In this document: positions 52,182 to 62,633 of the stretch, in pieces | Position numbering within the stretch: position 1 is the first letter of the stretch | How the letters are laid out: every line of letters begins with the position of its first letter | Source of the DNA: Caulochytrium protostelioides | Taxonomy: Eukaryota; Chytridiomycota; Caulochytriomycetes; Caulochytriales; Caulochytriaceae | Assembly: GCA_003615045.1 (NCBI GenBank) | Contig: ML014179.1 | Location: 28,066-92,065, forward strand | DNA length: 64,000 bases | Direction of reading: 5' to 3' | Position numbers and translations under genes: made by a program | The notes under the pieces: generated by a model | Told to the model about the DNA's origin: nothing | The model's database searches: none | The model's input: only the letters and a program-made list of their open reading frames with translations

Positions 52182-53673
52182 CGGCGGGCATGGCGACGCG
52201 CTGGTCGGGCGACGGCGTCGGCAGCGTGGCCGGAAGCACGGCGTGGCGCTCGGTGGGCGTCGGGTAGGGCCTGCGGCCCGACGGCGGGACCCGGATGGCC
52301 GCAGCCGGGTGGTCGTTGGTCATCCAGGTGCCGAGGATGCCGTCGCGCGTAGCCATGGTCGCCGCTGGGGCGGGGACGACGGCGTCCGCGGACGCCATGA
52401 CGGCGGCAGTGGTGGCGGTGAGCGGCGTCGACGTGGCCACCAGACTGAGCGCGGGGATCGAGCACGGCGGCAGCAGAGCCGCCGGCTTGGTCCCGAGCCC
52501 GGTGGCGCCCGCGAATGGCGGCGAGAGGGGCATCAGCGTATGCGGCGGCGCCGAGGGGTGCGGGGCGGCCGACCGTGAACGCGCCGTGGACACGCGCGGC
52601 GGCGCGGCGGCGACCGGTGGGATCGTGCACCGCGCGACGGGCGGCGCAGCGTACGCCGGCGCGGCGCAAGCGCGGCTGAGGCCGGCCATGGGCGAGGCGG
52701 GCGCGTCGTGCGTGGCGACCGCTGCCGCCGCCGCCGCCGCCGAGACGAGCTGCATCAAGAGCCGGGCGCTGCTGTGTGCGTCGGCCAGGGCGGCGGCGGC
52801 GGCAGCCGTCGCCGACGGCGCGGGCGCTTCCGGGGCCTTGGCCGACCGCGGCGCCGGCGGGACCGGTGGTCGCGGCGCATCCAGGATGGGTGGGGTGGGC
52901 GGCAGCGCGGCGACGGGTGCGGCGACGGGCGCGGCGTCGGCGGCGGCCGTGGCCGATGCGGTCCGGTGCAAGACGTCCATCACGGGCAACGGCGGCAGCG
53001 GCGCGTCGGACGGCGTCGCGGCCGCGGCCGCGGCCGCGAAAGGACTCGAGGCGCCCAGGCCGGCGTCGGCGGCATCAGCAGTATCAGCGACATCGACGGG
53101 TGCGGACGCCGTCGTCGCTTCCGAGAGGCTCGAGAGCTCCGAGAGCGTCGACGCGGCGTCCGTGAGGTCCGGCGCATCGAGCGCGGGGCCGCCAGTCTCG
53201 TCCATGGTGGCGCCGCGGACCGCCGGGTCGGCGAGATGCGGCCAGGCGGCGTCGGTGTCAACGGCGCGGAGCCGCCACTCGCGCTGCCAGAGCCGCCAGC
53301 TCAGGTTCTCCAGGCGGCGGCCGTCGACCAGGCGGTGCTTGCACTTGGCGAACACGGCCCACAGCGCGGCGACGGTGGCGCCGTCGTGGCCGTGGCCGTG
53401 GCCGTGGCCGTGGCCGTGGCCGTGGCCGACGCCGGCGCCAACGGCGGGGTCCATCTGGCCGGCCCACGCGGCCACGGCGACGGCGGTCATCGAGAGCGAC
53501 GAGGGCGACGACGCCGGCCAGCCCGGCTTGGCGATGGATCGCGCGCCGTCGGGTCGGAGCAGCCTCTCGCTCAGCTGAGCGACATCGAGGGCGAGCGGCG
53601 GCGCGTCGGACGGTGGCGCGCCGGCGGTGAGGGCGTCATGGCCGGTCGCCGCGGCGGGCGACGGCGCCGCCAT
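48544..53673 (-). CDS. Very large low-complexity protein with AreA-type (PF08550) domain
   Basis: 1,709 residues from the first in-frame ATG; the frame is open on to 54204 without another ATG, so an upstream exon is possible (an acceptor-like tract ends at 54173). The one recognisable domain is near the N-terminus: LWAVFAKCKHRLVDGRRLENLSWRLWQREWR (about residues 101-135). It fits the fungal GATA_AreA/DUF1752 motif shared by AreA-class nitrogen regulators and Mks1-like proteins. No GATA zinc finger is present, so it is not AreA itself. A Gly-His alternating run directly precedes the domain. The rest is Ala/Pro/Ser-rich, with acidic patches (RDDDDDDDE, SYFSSGWSDSD), many SDS-type casein-kinase-like sites and a conserved-looking acidic C-terminus. 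A nuclear regulatory scaffold in nutrient signalling is plausible but inferred. Confidence 0.75.
53394..53431 (-). repeat. 6-bp repeat encoding Gly-His run
   Basis: About six copies of GGCCAC (sense strand) give the GHGHGHGHGH tract just before the AreA-type domain. Codon uniformity suggests recent expansion. Confidence 0.85.
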
Positions 53674-55342
53674 CGGAGCGGCAGGCGCGGGCAGGCGCGA
53701 GGCTGTCGCTTCGTCGGGCACGGCGCAGGTCGCGGCGGGCGACCGGGCGGCAGGAGCCGGGAGCCGGGACGCCAGGACGCCGGACGGCAGCCAGCGCCGC
53801 GGCGGCCGCGGCGGGGAGGACCGGACGGCCGGGAGCGGGACGCACGACGCCGGGATGCTCGTCACGCAGGCCGTCGGAAGCGGGAGGACTGGTCGCGCAT
53901 GGACGGCATCGACGGGGTCCGCCGTGGTGGGCGTGGGGCTGGCCGGGGCCGTGGCCGTGGCCGTGGCGCGGGCGGGAGCGGCGGCGCGACCGCCGTGAGC
54001 GGGGTCGCGCACGGCCGCACCCGCTGGAATCACGGGGCTGGACGGCAGCGGCCGTGGCAGCGGCAGGACCGGACGAGCGTCACACAGCGGTAAGGTGGTA
54101 TGAGCAGCAGCGGTGGACGCCGTCGCAGCCAGCTCGAAGGTAGCAGAGCACGTCGCCACGGTGACCTGGGTCCTGCTCGGGGCGAGGGGGTGGGGGAAGG
54201 GTCGTCAGAAATGCTCGGGATCGGAGCGCCGCTCGCCGGATGAACCGTTCCGCGGGCGATCGGATCGTCGTGGCCTGCCAGGCTTATGGGTGCGCGCCGT
54301 GGCTAGGCGCGGTGGGCCGGATGGATCGTGCTGGCACCGTAGGGGCTGCAAGGGCCACCGGGCCCGGGACTCGTCCTGCGCCGTGCTTCACGATTGGTCG
54401 GGCGCGTCAGCAGGGGCCACGACAGAACCGCCGCCTCATCCAACGGTGGGTGGGTGGCCTCCAGAGCAGGAGTTGCTCAGTATACGTGGGCTGATGCAGT
54501 GGTCACAAGGACCACGGCCAGTCACGTCGGAAATGCGACCACGAAAACAAAACCAGGAAGCCGAGACGGCGATGCGACGGGAGCTGAGCGCGATGCGAGA
54601 CGCTAAGCTCCACGCGCGGAGCCCTGGCCCTCACCACCGGCCGCGTGGCCACCGACGCGCCACCGCTGGCCGGTGTCGGGCGATGGCGGCGTGGCCGTCT
54701 GATGAAGGCCTGGAGTGCCGAACACCCCGTGGCCGTCGACCGTGGATGGCGTCGTTCCTCGCTGACCCTCGCCCGCCGCCGCCTGCGCCTCCCACCACCA
54801 CGGCCGAGCGGGGCCTTCCTTGGCTTCGCTGCGCGACCGCGACGGCCGCCACGTTGAGACAACGGTGGTCGCGGACGACGCGCGAGGCGCTCTGGCCGGC
54901 GCGGCGGCGGCGGCGGCGGCGGCGGCGGCTCCGTCCTGGCGCTTCGTGCGCGGCTCATACCGCCGCGTCCGCGTCCGCGTCCGCGTCCGCGCCGCCGCCG
55001 CCGCCGCCGCCGCCGATGCGATGGCCATTGTCACGGGCGCGGCTCGCTGCGTCCACCGGCATCAGCCGATTGGCATCAGCCGATGCCAAGATCACCCGAC
55101 CGGCTGGGGCGGAATGTCTTGCGCGGGCCTGCTGAGGCGTCGGCGCCGCGGCGGCGGCCGGGCACATGACCCCATGACCGCGTCCTCCGCCTGGCGGCGA
55201 CAGCGACGGCGGTGGCGTCAGCACGATGCGTTCAATTTTTTTTTTAATTTTTTTTCGATGGTTTTCCTTCCTTGCGCCGCGGGTCAGCGTGGCGGGGGTG
55301 TCGCGGCATCACGCGCCGGACACCGACGCGCCGGTGACGCCG

Positions 55343-55401
55343 CCATGGACGCCATGGACGCCGTGGGCGCCGTGGGCGCCATGGACGCCGTGGACGCCGT
55401 C
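55343..55401 (+). repeat. 9-bp minisatellite (GACGCCATG/GACGCCGTG/GGCGCCGTG)
   Basis: About six and a half tandem 9-bp units with third-codon-like variation, in non-coding sequence. Confidence 0.85.
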
Positions 55402-56682
55402 GGCAGCATCGCCCTCCCCCCCGAGGGCCGGCGCCGTCGGCAACGGCCTTCGCCCGCGTCGCTGATGCGGGCTGCGGGATCATCGGGGGCGGCGCCAGCA
55501 TCGGCAGGAACCGGGGTGGTACGGCGACGCGTGCGCGCGCGGTACGGCGATCAGCCGATCCGGTCGGCCCCGGCCGCGGAACGCGGCGCCGATCGGAGCC
55601 GACCGCCTCGCGGGATGCGCGTGCGCCTGCGAAGGCGACGGCCATGTGTCAGCGACACTCGGAGAGGAGCCCTCCCATCGTCTCACGGCGGATGGCGCCT
55701 CGTCCCGCCAGCGCGGGTCGCCGCCGGTCACGGGCCACGCGCGAGGCCCCGCGTCGGTGGTCCGATGCCCAATGTCGAAGGGCCGCGGCCGTGGCTCCGT
55801 CGCCGGCGTCGTCGCCGCGGCCGAAGGAAGGGCGATCCCTCGGCTCGCATCGGGACACCTACCGGACCTCCGACCGGCATGAACGGCCCGCGCCGCGGGG
55901 CGAGCGTGACACAGCGGAACCGCCAGAAGGCGGGCAAGGATGCCGCACGACCACGCGACGCGTCCGACACGGACGGCCGCGCAGCACTAGTCGCATCCGC
56001 CGTCGGTGCCGCGTCGATCGCCCTCACCCCGTGGCGCGGGAACCCCGATCCTGGACGCGACGGAGCCACGCGCTCATCGCCAGCCTCGCACCACGCCTGC
56101 GCTCGCGCCTGGCCACGCGCCATGACGAGACAGGCACGCGCCCGTCTCCCCGCGCCACCCCAGCCCGGTCCGTGCCCATGCTCTCGTGGCCCATGGCCCA
56201 ATGCCTGCCCGCGATCCCCAGGCATGCGGCGGCGGCCACCGGCTGCCCGGCCCTCCCGGCCGTCTGGGCGCCGCTCGACGCGGGAGATCTGGGCCCGATG
56301 CCATGGCGATCACGCCATTCGCGGCGCCATCGAAGCGACCCACGGAGGTCGGCGATCGTGGTCCTCGGGCCGCGTGATGCGGTCGCCTGCCGGGGTCTTT
56401 CTGCGGGGGGAAGGGCATGCGCGGGCCTGGGATGGGTGGCGGACTGTTGTGGGCCCGGATGGGGTGATCCCGTTTGGGGGGCGAAGGCGATGGCCTCGAA
56501 TGAGCGGATCGCTCAATGGATGGACGGTCATGCGGCCCGGGGAATGCCTGGAGCACCTGGGGCTGGTGCCGACCCGGTTTCCCCATCCTCTGGGCTTGCC
56601 ACCTTCCGGCCACGCCCGTCAGGTGCCATAGGAAGGTGCGGAGGCACGCCGCTCGAGCGTCGTGCGGACGGCTCCGCGCGAG

Positions 56683-56746
56683 CGCCGTGGCCGCCGTGGC
56701 CGCCGTGGCCGCCGTGGCCGCCGTGGCCGCCGTGGCCGCCGTGGCC
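56683..56746 (+). repeat. 9-bp minisatellite, unit GCCGTGGCC
   Basis: Seven almost identical tandem units. All three plus-strand frames read through it, giving AVAAVA, RGRRGR or PWPPWP peptides with no support as protein. Confidence 0.92.
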
Positions 56747-57122
56747 CAAGCCTCGCGCGTCGGCGCCCGTGGTGCCGGACGTCCCTGGGGTCCCCGTGGA
56801 CCGGCCTCGGGGTCCGCCGATCCGTCGGATGGCGGGTGCGCCGGCACGCGCGTGGGTCGGGTCCTGATCCCCCGGGGTCCGCTCCGCTCACGACCCGGAG
56901 CGGAGCGGGGGGTGCCTGGCGACGGTGGGAGCGGCCGGCACGCCGCACGGACCATCCAGACCTCATGGCGCGATCCGAGACCCCGTCGCGATGCGGACGG
57001 CGTCCCGCGCGGGTCAGACCCGCGACGCGCGCCGTCCCCGTCGGCCCGACGGACGGGGACGACCGATGCGAGTCGGGCGATCGAGACGGCGGGACCGACA
57101 GGCGGGTGTCCTCCTCCCAGCA

Positions 57123-57167
57123 GCGCTCTGCGCTCTGCGCTCTGCGCTCGGCGCTCGGCGCTCGGCG
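57123..57167 (+). repeat. 7-bp minisatellite (GCGCTCT then GCGCTCG)
   Basis: About six tandem units. The first three end in T and the last three in G, indicating two rounds of expansion. Confidence 0.9.
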
Positions 57168-57290
57168 GTCCCTCCCGCCCGTATCATCGGCTTATCGGGA
57201 TCGGTCCGCCGCCGCGCACGCCCGTGGGTCGCTCCTGCTTCCGGGGGCCATCCTAAAATTCGCCGAGCTCCCCACGACCGACCGGCCTAA

Positions 57291-57354
57291 GCGGCGGCGG
57301 CGGCGGCGGCGGCGGCGGCCGCGGCGGCCGCGGCGGCGGCGACGGCGACGGCGG
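57291..57354 (+). repeat. GGC triplet tract
   Basis: About 20 GGC units interrupted by CGC and GAC, translated as poly-Ala in an unsupported minus-strand frame. Confidence 0.85.
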
Positions 57355-57484
57355 CCCCCGCGTGGCCGGTCGGTTCCCGTGTGGCCGTCGGCCTCGAGCC
57401 CCCCGACGGCGGGCCGAGGGTCCCCCCCGTGCCCGCCGCCGTCCGACGGCGGCGGGCACGTCCGACGACGGCGGCCCAGGACGG

Positions 57485-57548
57485 CGCGGTCGCGGTCGCG
57501 GTCGCGGTCGCGGGCGGCCTGGCGGTCGGCGGTCGGCGGTCGGCGGTC
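57485..57548 (+). repeat. Adjacent GCGGTC (6-bp) and GGCGGTC (7-bp) repeats
   Basis: Five 6-bp units at 57485-57513, then four 7-bp units at about 57521-57548. The 7-bp unit recurs at about 25167-25188, in the other GC island. Confidence 0.85.
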
Positions 57549-57638
57549 GACGGCGCCGCGGGCCCACTAGGCCCACCAGGCCCCCGCGGGCTCCGACGCG
57601 TCGCGGCCACCGGCGCGTCGGCCCGCGCCGTCGGCCCG

Positions 57639-57678
57639 CGCCTCGAGCCGTCGCCTCGAGCCGTCGCCTCGAGCCGTC
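57639..57678 (+). repeat. 13-bp direct repeat, unit GCCTCGAGCCGTC
   Basis: Three exact tandem copies. Confidence 0.9.
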
Positions 57679-58087
57679 GTCCGACGGACCTTCCAGGCCC
57701 ACGGTCCGTGTCGCGGACGCACGAGCCTGCGCGGCCGAGCATCCCCGGCATGCATCCCGGACAGGATGCCCGGACCGGCCTCCCGGACGGGGATGCGCCC
57801 GCGGTGGACCGGAGGCGCCCGTCGTCGCGGGAACCGCAGAATCGGCGTCGTTGGATGGAGTCACGCAACGGTAGACGCGCACACAAGACATCCCCCCCTC
57901 CCAACAAGGAGGCCAAGAAACGGTCCTGGCGAGGGCCCAAGTATACTGGGTCTCCTAGCAACAGCCCCAGACGGGAGACCAGACCGGGGTGAGAAGCGAG
58001 GGATGGACGTCGAGAAACGCCGTGCCCAACTGCCTCCAACTGACCGAACCCACCTCCCCCTTTTTTTCGTACTTGTAAGTCCAGCGC

Positions 58088-58115
58088 CATGGCATGGCAT
58101 GGCATGGCATGGCAT
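58088..58115 (+). repeat. CATGG pentanucleotide repeat
   Basis: Five tandem CATGG units next to a C/T-rich stretch with a T-run. Confidence 0.9.
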
Positions 58116-59042
58116 GATATCCCGCGGCCCTCGTGATGGCGTCCACGCCGCGCGCGGCCAGCAAGGATGAATGCCCTCAACGGCAACGACCGACGATGCG
58201 CAGACGCCCTGCCGATGAGCTCACCAGCAGCAGCACCAGCAGAAACCAAAAAAATCAAGACGAACAAGACGGACGACCCTGTCCCCGTCGCGGAGGCGAC
58301 GAGCGACGTTTACGAACACGCGCTGCCTGGGAAGCATCCTGGGAAGCATCCGAGATGCGCGCGTCGTGACGACGGCAGGCCGTCCTGAGGACCCTCGAGG
58401 TCGGGCGCGGCCGGGCGAATGCCGCACACCGTGACCCGACAGGCCGTCCGGGGTCAGGGCGGCCGTTGGCTCGTGGATAAGAGTGCGGTAGCCGTCTCGC
58501 CCGTTGTTCCCGAGGGGACGTGCCCTCATGCAGGACCAGACCCTCACGTCGCGGGTGCTGCCCGATGGGGTTCTGCCTGTCGTCTTCGGGGCGGCCGGCT
58601 GCGTCCACGGAGGCACGACCCCGGCGTGCCTTGGCCGCGACCGAAATCAGCCGAAGCGTTCACGAACCGACCGCCTTGAGCGATGCAGCGCGGGGTCGCA
58701 TCCCAGGTTGCTCGTTGCTTCTGGTTCATGCTGCTGCGTCGTTGCTGGTGCTCGGCACTGCGGTCGCTGCTGGCGTGTCGGATGAAATAGGGTCGTCTCG
58801 CTGATAGTTCCAGCCTCGCGTGAAACCCAGGCGCCGGCGTTCTTGGTGCTGCTGCCGATTGTCCGTCTCTTGTGTCGGTGCGCGCGCTTGCGTACTGTCG
58901 GTACAGGGCCGTGTGCCATCCCAATCAGCGGCCATGCTCCATTGCATGACATTGGCCATGCTCATTGACTCTCGTCACTCACCCTTCTGTGTTCATTCTG
59001 CTTCACGTTTCGTTCTTCAGTCACACGAATCAAATCGCCATC

Positions 59043-59213
59043 ATGGGCTTCGCTAACATCTGGAACTCCCACCCCACCACCTACGGCAAGGGCTCCCGCG
59101 AGTGCCGCGTCTGCACCCACCGTGCCGGTCTCATCCGCAAGTACGGCCTCAACGTCTGCCGTCAGTGCTTCCGTGACTACTCCAAGCAGATCGGCTTCAT
59201 CAAGTACCGTTAA
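59043..59213 (+). CDS. RPS29: 40S ribosomal protein S29 (uS14)
   Basis: 56 residues, identical in length to human S29. A small zinc-binding protein of the 40S head near the decoding region. The four zinc ligands C21-x2-C24 and C39-x2-C42 are intact. The signature [30 protein letters not shown]...IGFIKYR is unmistakable. The ATG at 59043 is in ATCATGG context; an upstream in-frame GTG/ACG region is not needed. CTTCAG at about 59016 is a possible 5' UTR acceptor, since ribosomal protein genes often carry leader introns, but no donor is assigned. A T-run directly after the stop fits a short 3' UTR. Confidence 0.97.
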   Translation: MGFANIWNSHPTTYGKGSRECRVCTHRAGLIRKYGLNVCRQCFRDYSKQIGFIKYR

Positions 59214-59915
59214 ACTGCTTTTTTTTCCCATCCCACCATGTGCGAAACATTCTTCCAGAATACGTTGTCCACGTGACCCCGTCGTCGTCGTCCACGGGAA
59301 CTCTTCCTGGTGTGCGCGTCGGGACGCTGCTCTAACATAATGGTTTGATTCTTAAAAAAGGAAATCGCGTGAAGCGCTGGTCGGAACGACCCTGATCGGT
59401 CGGATCCGTCGCTGGCGGCGCGCGTCAGGCGCGATCAGCCATCGGCGGGCGTCTCGCTGGGTGCTGCCGCCCGGCGAGGCAGGCGACCCGCGGGGCTCCA
59501 CGCCGAGACGGAACCGCCATGGGCGCCGGACCATCCACGCTGCGCCCAGGGCAGCCAGGTTGGTTCGCCACGACCGTGGGGGATGGGCGTTGCGTGGCGC
59601 TGCGTCGTGGGAGATCATGCCGGAGCCGCGATCCGCGTGATCGGTCTCGTGGACGGTGTCGCTGCGGTCTATTAACGGTGCACCGGAGGTATCGTGCATT
59701 GCCCGGTGCTGAACAGGTCGAACCGACACCGCCTGCACCCGATACCCAGACCACGCACGGCTCGGTGGCGACTCTGGTGATCGACGGTTCACGACACGGG
59801 CTCGTCGTCGCGTCTCTCAGGTTGACCCATCGCGCATCATCGGGCTGACGATCGATCGGTCCTCGATCACCCTCGCCAACTCGCCCTCCCCCATCTTTCT
59901 GATCCGATCGCCGTC
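59214..59915. other. Intergenic region RPS29 / M13 peptidase
   Basis: 702 bp with no gene seen. The start is T-rich (RPS29 3' end); an A6 run lies near 59354. The remainder should include the peptidase promoter. Confidence 0.45.
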
Positions 59916-62633
59916 ATGGCGGCCCGAGGCTCAACGGACTCGGACGCCGAGGCGCGCGTCCCGCTGCTCGTCCATGCCGACGAGCTCACGGGCCCTGTGG
60001 GCGCCATGGGCGCGACCACCACGACGACGATGCCCGCCGCCGCCGCCGTCGCCGTCGCGGACTTCCCGGACGCCGCCGCGCTGGCAGAACAGCGCCGCCG
60101 CCATGCGGCGCGCCGGATCCGCACGCTGCAGGAGCGCGCCATGGCCGTCCTCGTGCTACTCGCGGCCGGCGCCGCGGTCGTCGGCTTCTTTGTGTGGCTC
60201 GGCACGGCGGCGCCCGACGACACGCGCCGCCCGCCGGCGCTCAACCCGCAGACGCCCGACGCCGACGTGCCCGTCTGCGTGACGCCCGCGTGCCTCTCGG
60301 TCGCCGACAGCATGCTCACGAGCATGAACCGCTCCGCCGACCCGTGCGACGACTTCTACACGTACGCGTGTGGCGGCTGGGACGCGGACCACCCGATCCC
60401 GGACGACCGCAGCAGCGTCTCCCGCTTCGGCGAGCTGAGCGAGCGCAACGCCGCCGTCGTGCGCCGCATCCTCGACGGGTGGCACAACATCGGCGGCGAC
60501 CCCGTCTCGGACGACGCCGCCTATGTGCCCGCCCCGGGCACCGACGGCCGGTACAACGCCACGGAGCGGGGCGCCGACCGGCGCAACTATGCCCTCGCGC
60601 GCGCCATCTACCGCACCTGCTTGGCCACCGACGCCATCGATGCGACCGGCACCGCGCCGCTCGTCGACCAGCTCCAGCGCCACGTCGCGCAGTACGTGCT
60701 GGCACCGTCGTCCTCGTCGTCCTCGTCGTCCTCGTCGTCCTCGTCTTTGTTTTCGGCGAAACCCGTCCTGAACGCGACGGCGCTCGCTGCGTGGACGGCG
60801 GCGCTGCACGATGATGGCATCGATGTGCTCTTCCGCACCGGTACCGACGAGGACGCGCGCGTGCCGACGCAGTATGTGGTCGCGGCGATCCAAGGCGGTC
60901 TCTCGCTGCCCGAGAAGGTCTTCTACAAGGACGACGCTGTCCGTGCCGCGCTGCGCACGACCATGATCGATGTCATCACGGCGCTGCGCGCCGACGCGGC
61001 CGCCGCGGGCCACCACGACGGTCTGTTCGGCGGATCGCGCTACACGCCCGAATGGGTGGCGGACCAGGTGATCGCGTTTGAGGACGCCATTGCTTACCTC
61101 CACCGCCCGGTCGAGGATATGCAGGGGGCCGACCCCGAGACCATGTACCACCCGACGCCCGCCGCCGAGCTGACCGCCAAGTACCCGCACGTCCCGTTCG
61201 ACCGCTACTGGGCCGCGCGCTACCCGGCGTCGGAGGGCATGCAGGCGCCGGCCACCGTGAACGTCGCGACGCCCGAGTTCTTTGAGGGCCTGGACGTGCT
61301 GCTGCAAAACAGGACGGTGACCTCGCCCGTCGTCGTGGCGTGCTACCTGCAGTGGCATACCGCCAAGCAGTATGCCGGGGACCTCGGCACTACGTACCAG
61401 CAGCGCTTCCGCCCGCTGCACACCCGGCTGGGCCAGGTGGCCAAGCGCGAGCCGGAGCGGTGGAGCACGTGCGTGCGCACCGTGCGCCGCGTGGTCGCCG
61501 ACATCGTAGACCAGTGGTATGTGGCCTTCACGTTCGGCCCGGACGCCCGCGACGCGGCGCGCCAGACCATCGCGGGCATCCGCCAGGCCTACCTCGCCCG
61601 CGTGCACGACGCGCTGCCGTGGGTCGAGGCCGACAGCAAGAAGGTCGCGCTGGAGAAGCTGGCCAGGATGGCGGAGAAGATCGGGTACCCGGACTTCCTC
61701 TTTGATCCGACCAAGATCGCCGCCAACTATGGCTGGCTCACCGAGCGGCTGGTTCACCAGGACGAGGTCGGCGGTCGCCTCAAGACGACCATCGCGCCGC
61801 CGACGTATTTCGATGTGATGCGCCTGACCCGGCAGTTCCAGGACCGCGAGGAGCGGTTGCTCTTTGCGCGCGGCGAGGTCGATCGCACGAAGTGGGGCAT
61901 GGCGGCCTCCGAGGTGAATGCGTACTTCATGCCGCCGCTCAACGAGATCGTGTTTCCCGCGGGGATCCTGGGCCGCCCGTTTTACCTGACGGGCGCGCCG
62001 TCCTACATTAACTTTGGCAGCATCGGCTCGATCGTGGGCCACGAGATTGGCCACTCGATGGAGAGCCGCGTGCTGCCGGACGGCCGGCTCGGCAAGTGGT
62101 GGACCAACGCCACGGAGGCCGCGTACCACGAGCGCGCCCGCTGCTTCATTGACCAGTACAGCCAGTTCCCGATCACCAACACGACCCGCGTCAACGGCAA
62201 GCTCACGCTCGCGGAGAACGTCGCCGACAACAGTGGGCTTGCCCGCGCGCACGAGGCCTGGATGGCCGAGCTCGACCGTGAGGCGGCCGGCAGCAGCAGC
62301 GGCAGCGGCAGCGGCAGCGGCAGCGGCAGTGGCAGCGCCCGCGGCGCCGGCGGCGCCGAGAAAGCCGCGGGCGCCACGACCGCGAGCCCGCGGCTGCCCG
62401 GGTTCGCGGAGCTCGGGTACTCGCGCGAGCAGACGTTCTATCTCGCGTTTGCGCAGATGTGGTGTGGTCGCATGCGGCCCGCGGCCGAGCTGCAGCTCGT
62501 GCTGACCAACGAACACGCGCCGGGCCATGTGCGCGTGCGCGGGACCGTGGCCAACAGCCAGACCTTCCGCGAGGCCTGGAGCTGCCCCGTGGGCCGGCCG
62601 ATGGCGCCCGAGAAGACGTGTGAGCTGTGGTAA
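59916..62633 (+). CDS. M13 (neprilysin/ECE-type) zinc metallopeptidase
   Basis: 905 residues. A type II membrane ectopeptidase: cytosolic N-terminus, one span (about 76-98), large lumenal or extracellular domain. M13_N starts at CDDFYTYACGGW. Catalytic part: VNAYFMPPLNEIVFPAGIL (substrate-binding Asn-Ala), zinc site H709-E710-I-G-H713, third ligand E767 in ENVADNSG with D771, NEHAPGHVRVRGTV (His and Arg that stabilise the transition state), and the terminal CxxW-type ending CELW. After the zinc helix it reads HEIGHSMESRVLPDGRLGKWW, about five residues shorter than the usual HEITHGFDDxGRxFDxxGxxxxWW; ligands are kept but the loop is altered. Low-complexity inserts: a Ser run (about 60710-60755) in M13_N and a Gly-Ser repeat (about 62293-62336) in the C-terminal domain. 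The ATG has G at -3. Confidence 0.94.
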   Translation: MAARGSTDSDAEARVPLLVHADELTGPVGAMGATTTTTMPAAAAVAVADFPDAAALAEQRRRHAARRIRTLQERAMAVLVLLAAGAAVVGFFVWLGTAAPDDTRRPPALNPQTPDADVPVCVTPACLSVADSMLTSMNRSADPCDDFYTYACGGWDADHPIPDDRSSVSRFGELSERNAAVVRRILDGWHNIGGDPVSDDAAYVPAPGTDGRYNATERGADRRNYALARAIYRTCLATDAIDATGTAPLVDQLQRHVAQYVLAPSSSSSSSSSSSSSLFSAKPVLNATALAAWTAALHDDGIDVLFRTGTDEDARVPTQYVVAAIQGGLSLPEKVFYKDDAVRAALRTTMIDVITALRADAAAAGHHDGLFGGSRYTPEWVADQVIAFEDAIAYLHRPVEDMQGADPETMYHPTPAAELTAKYPHVPFDRYWAARYPASEGMQAPATVNVATPEFFEGLDVLLQNRTVTSPVVVACYLQWHTAKQYAGDLGTTYQQRFRPLHTRLGQVAKREPERWSTCVRTVRRVVADIVDQWYVAFTFGPDARDAARQTIAGIRQAYLARVHDALPWVEADSKKVALEKLARMAEKIGYPDFLFDPTKIAANYGWLTERLVHQDEVGGRLKTTIAPPTYFDVMRLTRQFQDREERLLFARGEVDRTKWGMAASEVNAYFMPPLNEIVFPAGILGRPFYLTGAPSYINFGSIGSIVGHEIGHSMESRVLPDGRLGKWWTNATEAAYHERARCFIDQYSQFPITNTTRVNGKLTLAENVADNSGLARAHEAWMAELDREAAGSSSGSGSGSGSGSGSARGAGGAEKAAGATTASPRLPGFAELGYSREQTFYLAFAQMWCGRMRPAAELQLVLTNEHAPGHVRVRGTVANSQTFREAWSCPVGRPMAPEKTCELW

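Larger units (their letters stand above)
53674..59042. other. Gene-free GC island rich in minisatellites
   Basis: No supportable gene apart from a possible 5' extension of the AreA-domain gene (up to 54204). From about 54,600 to 58,000 the sequence is extremely GC-rich, with long overlapping frames on both strands (for example 54820-56631 plus and 57287-58267 minus) of Arg/Pro/Ala/Gly composition. It holds at least nine short tandem repeats, including CGG runs (54900-54930), CGCGTC (about 54962-54990) and those listed separately. The last kilobase is less extreme and includes the RPS29 promoter. Confidence 0.5.

Noticed and set aside
54160-54204. GTG at 54159 as the start of the AreA-domain protein
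   Set aside because: Not an ATG. The sequence just upstream looks like a splice acceptor (pyrimidine tract then CAG, ending at 54173), so an unseen upstream exon or the ATG at 53673 is more likely.
54820-56631. 603-residue plus-strand frame, and the overlapping minus-strand frame 57287-58267, in the second GC island
   Set aside because: Same compositional explanation. Tandem repeats translate as AV, RG or poly-Ala runs, and no domain is visible.
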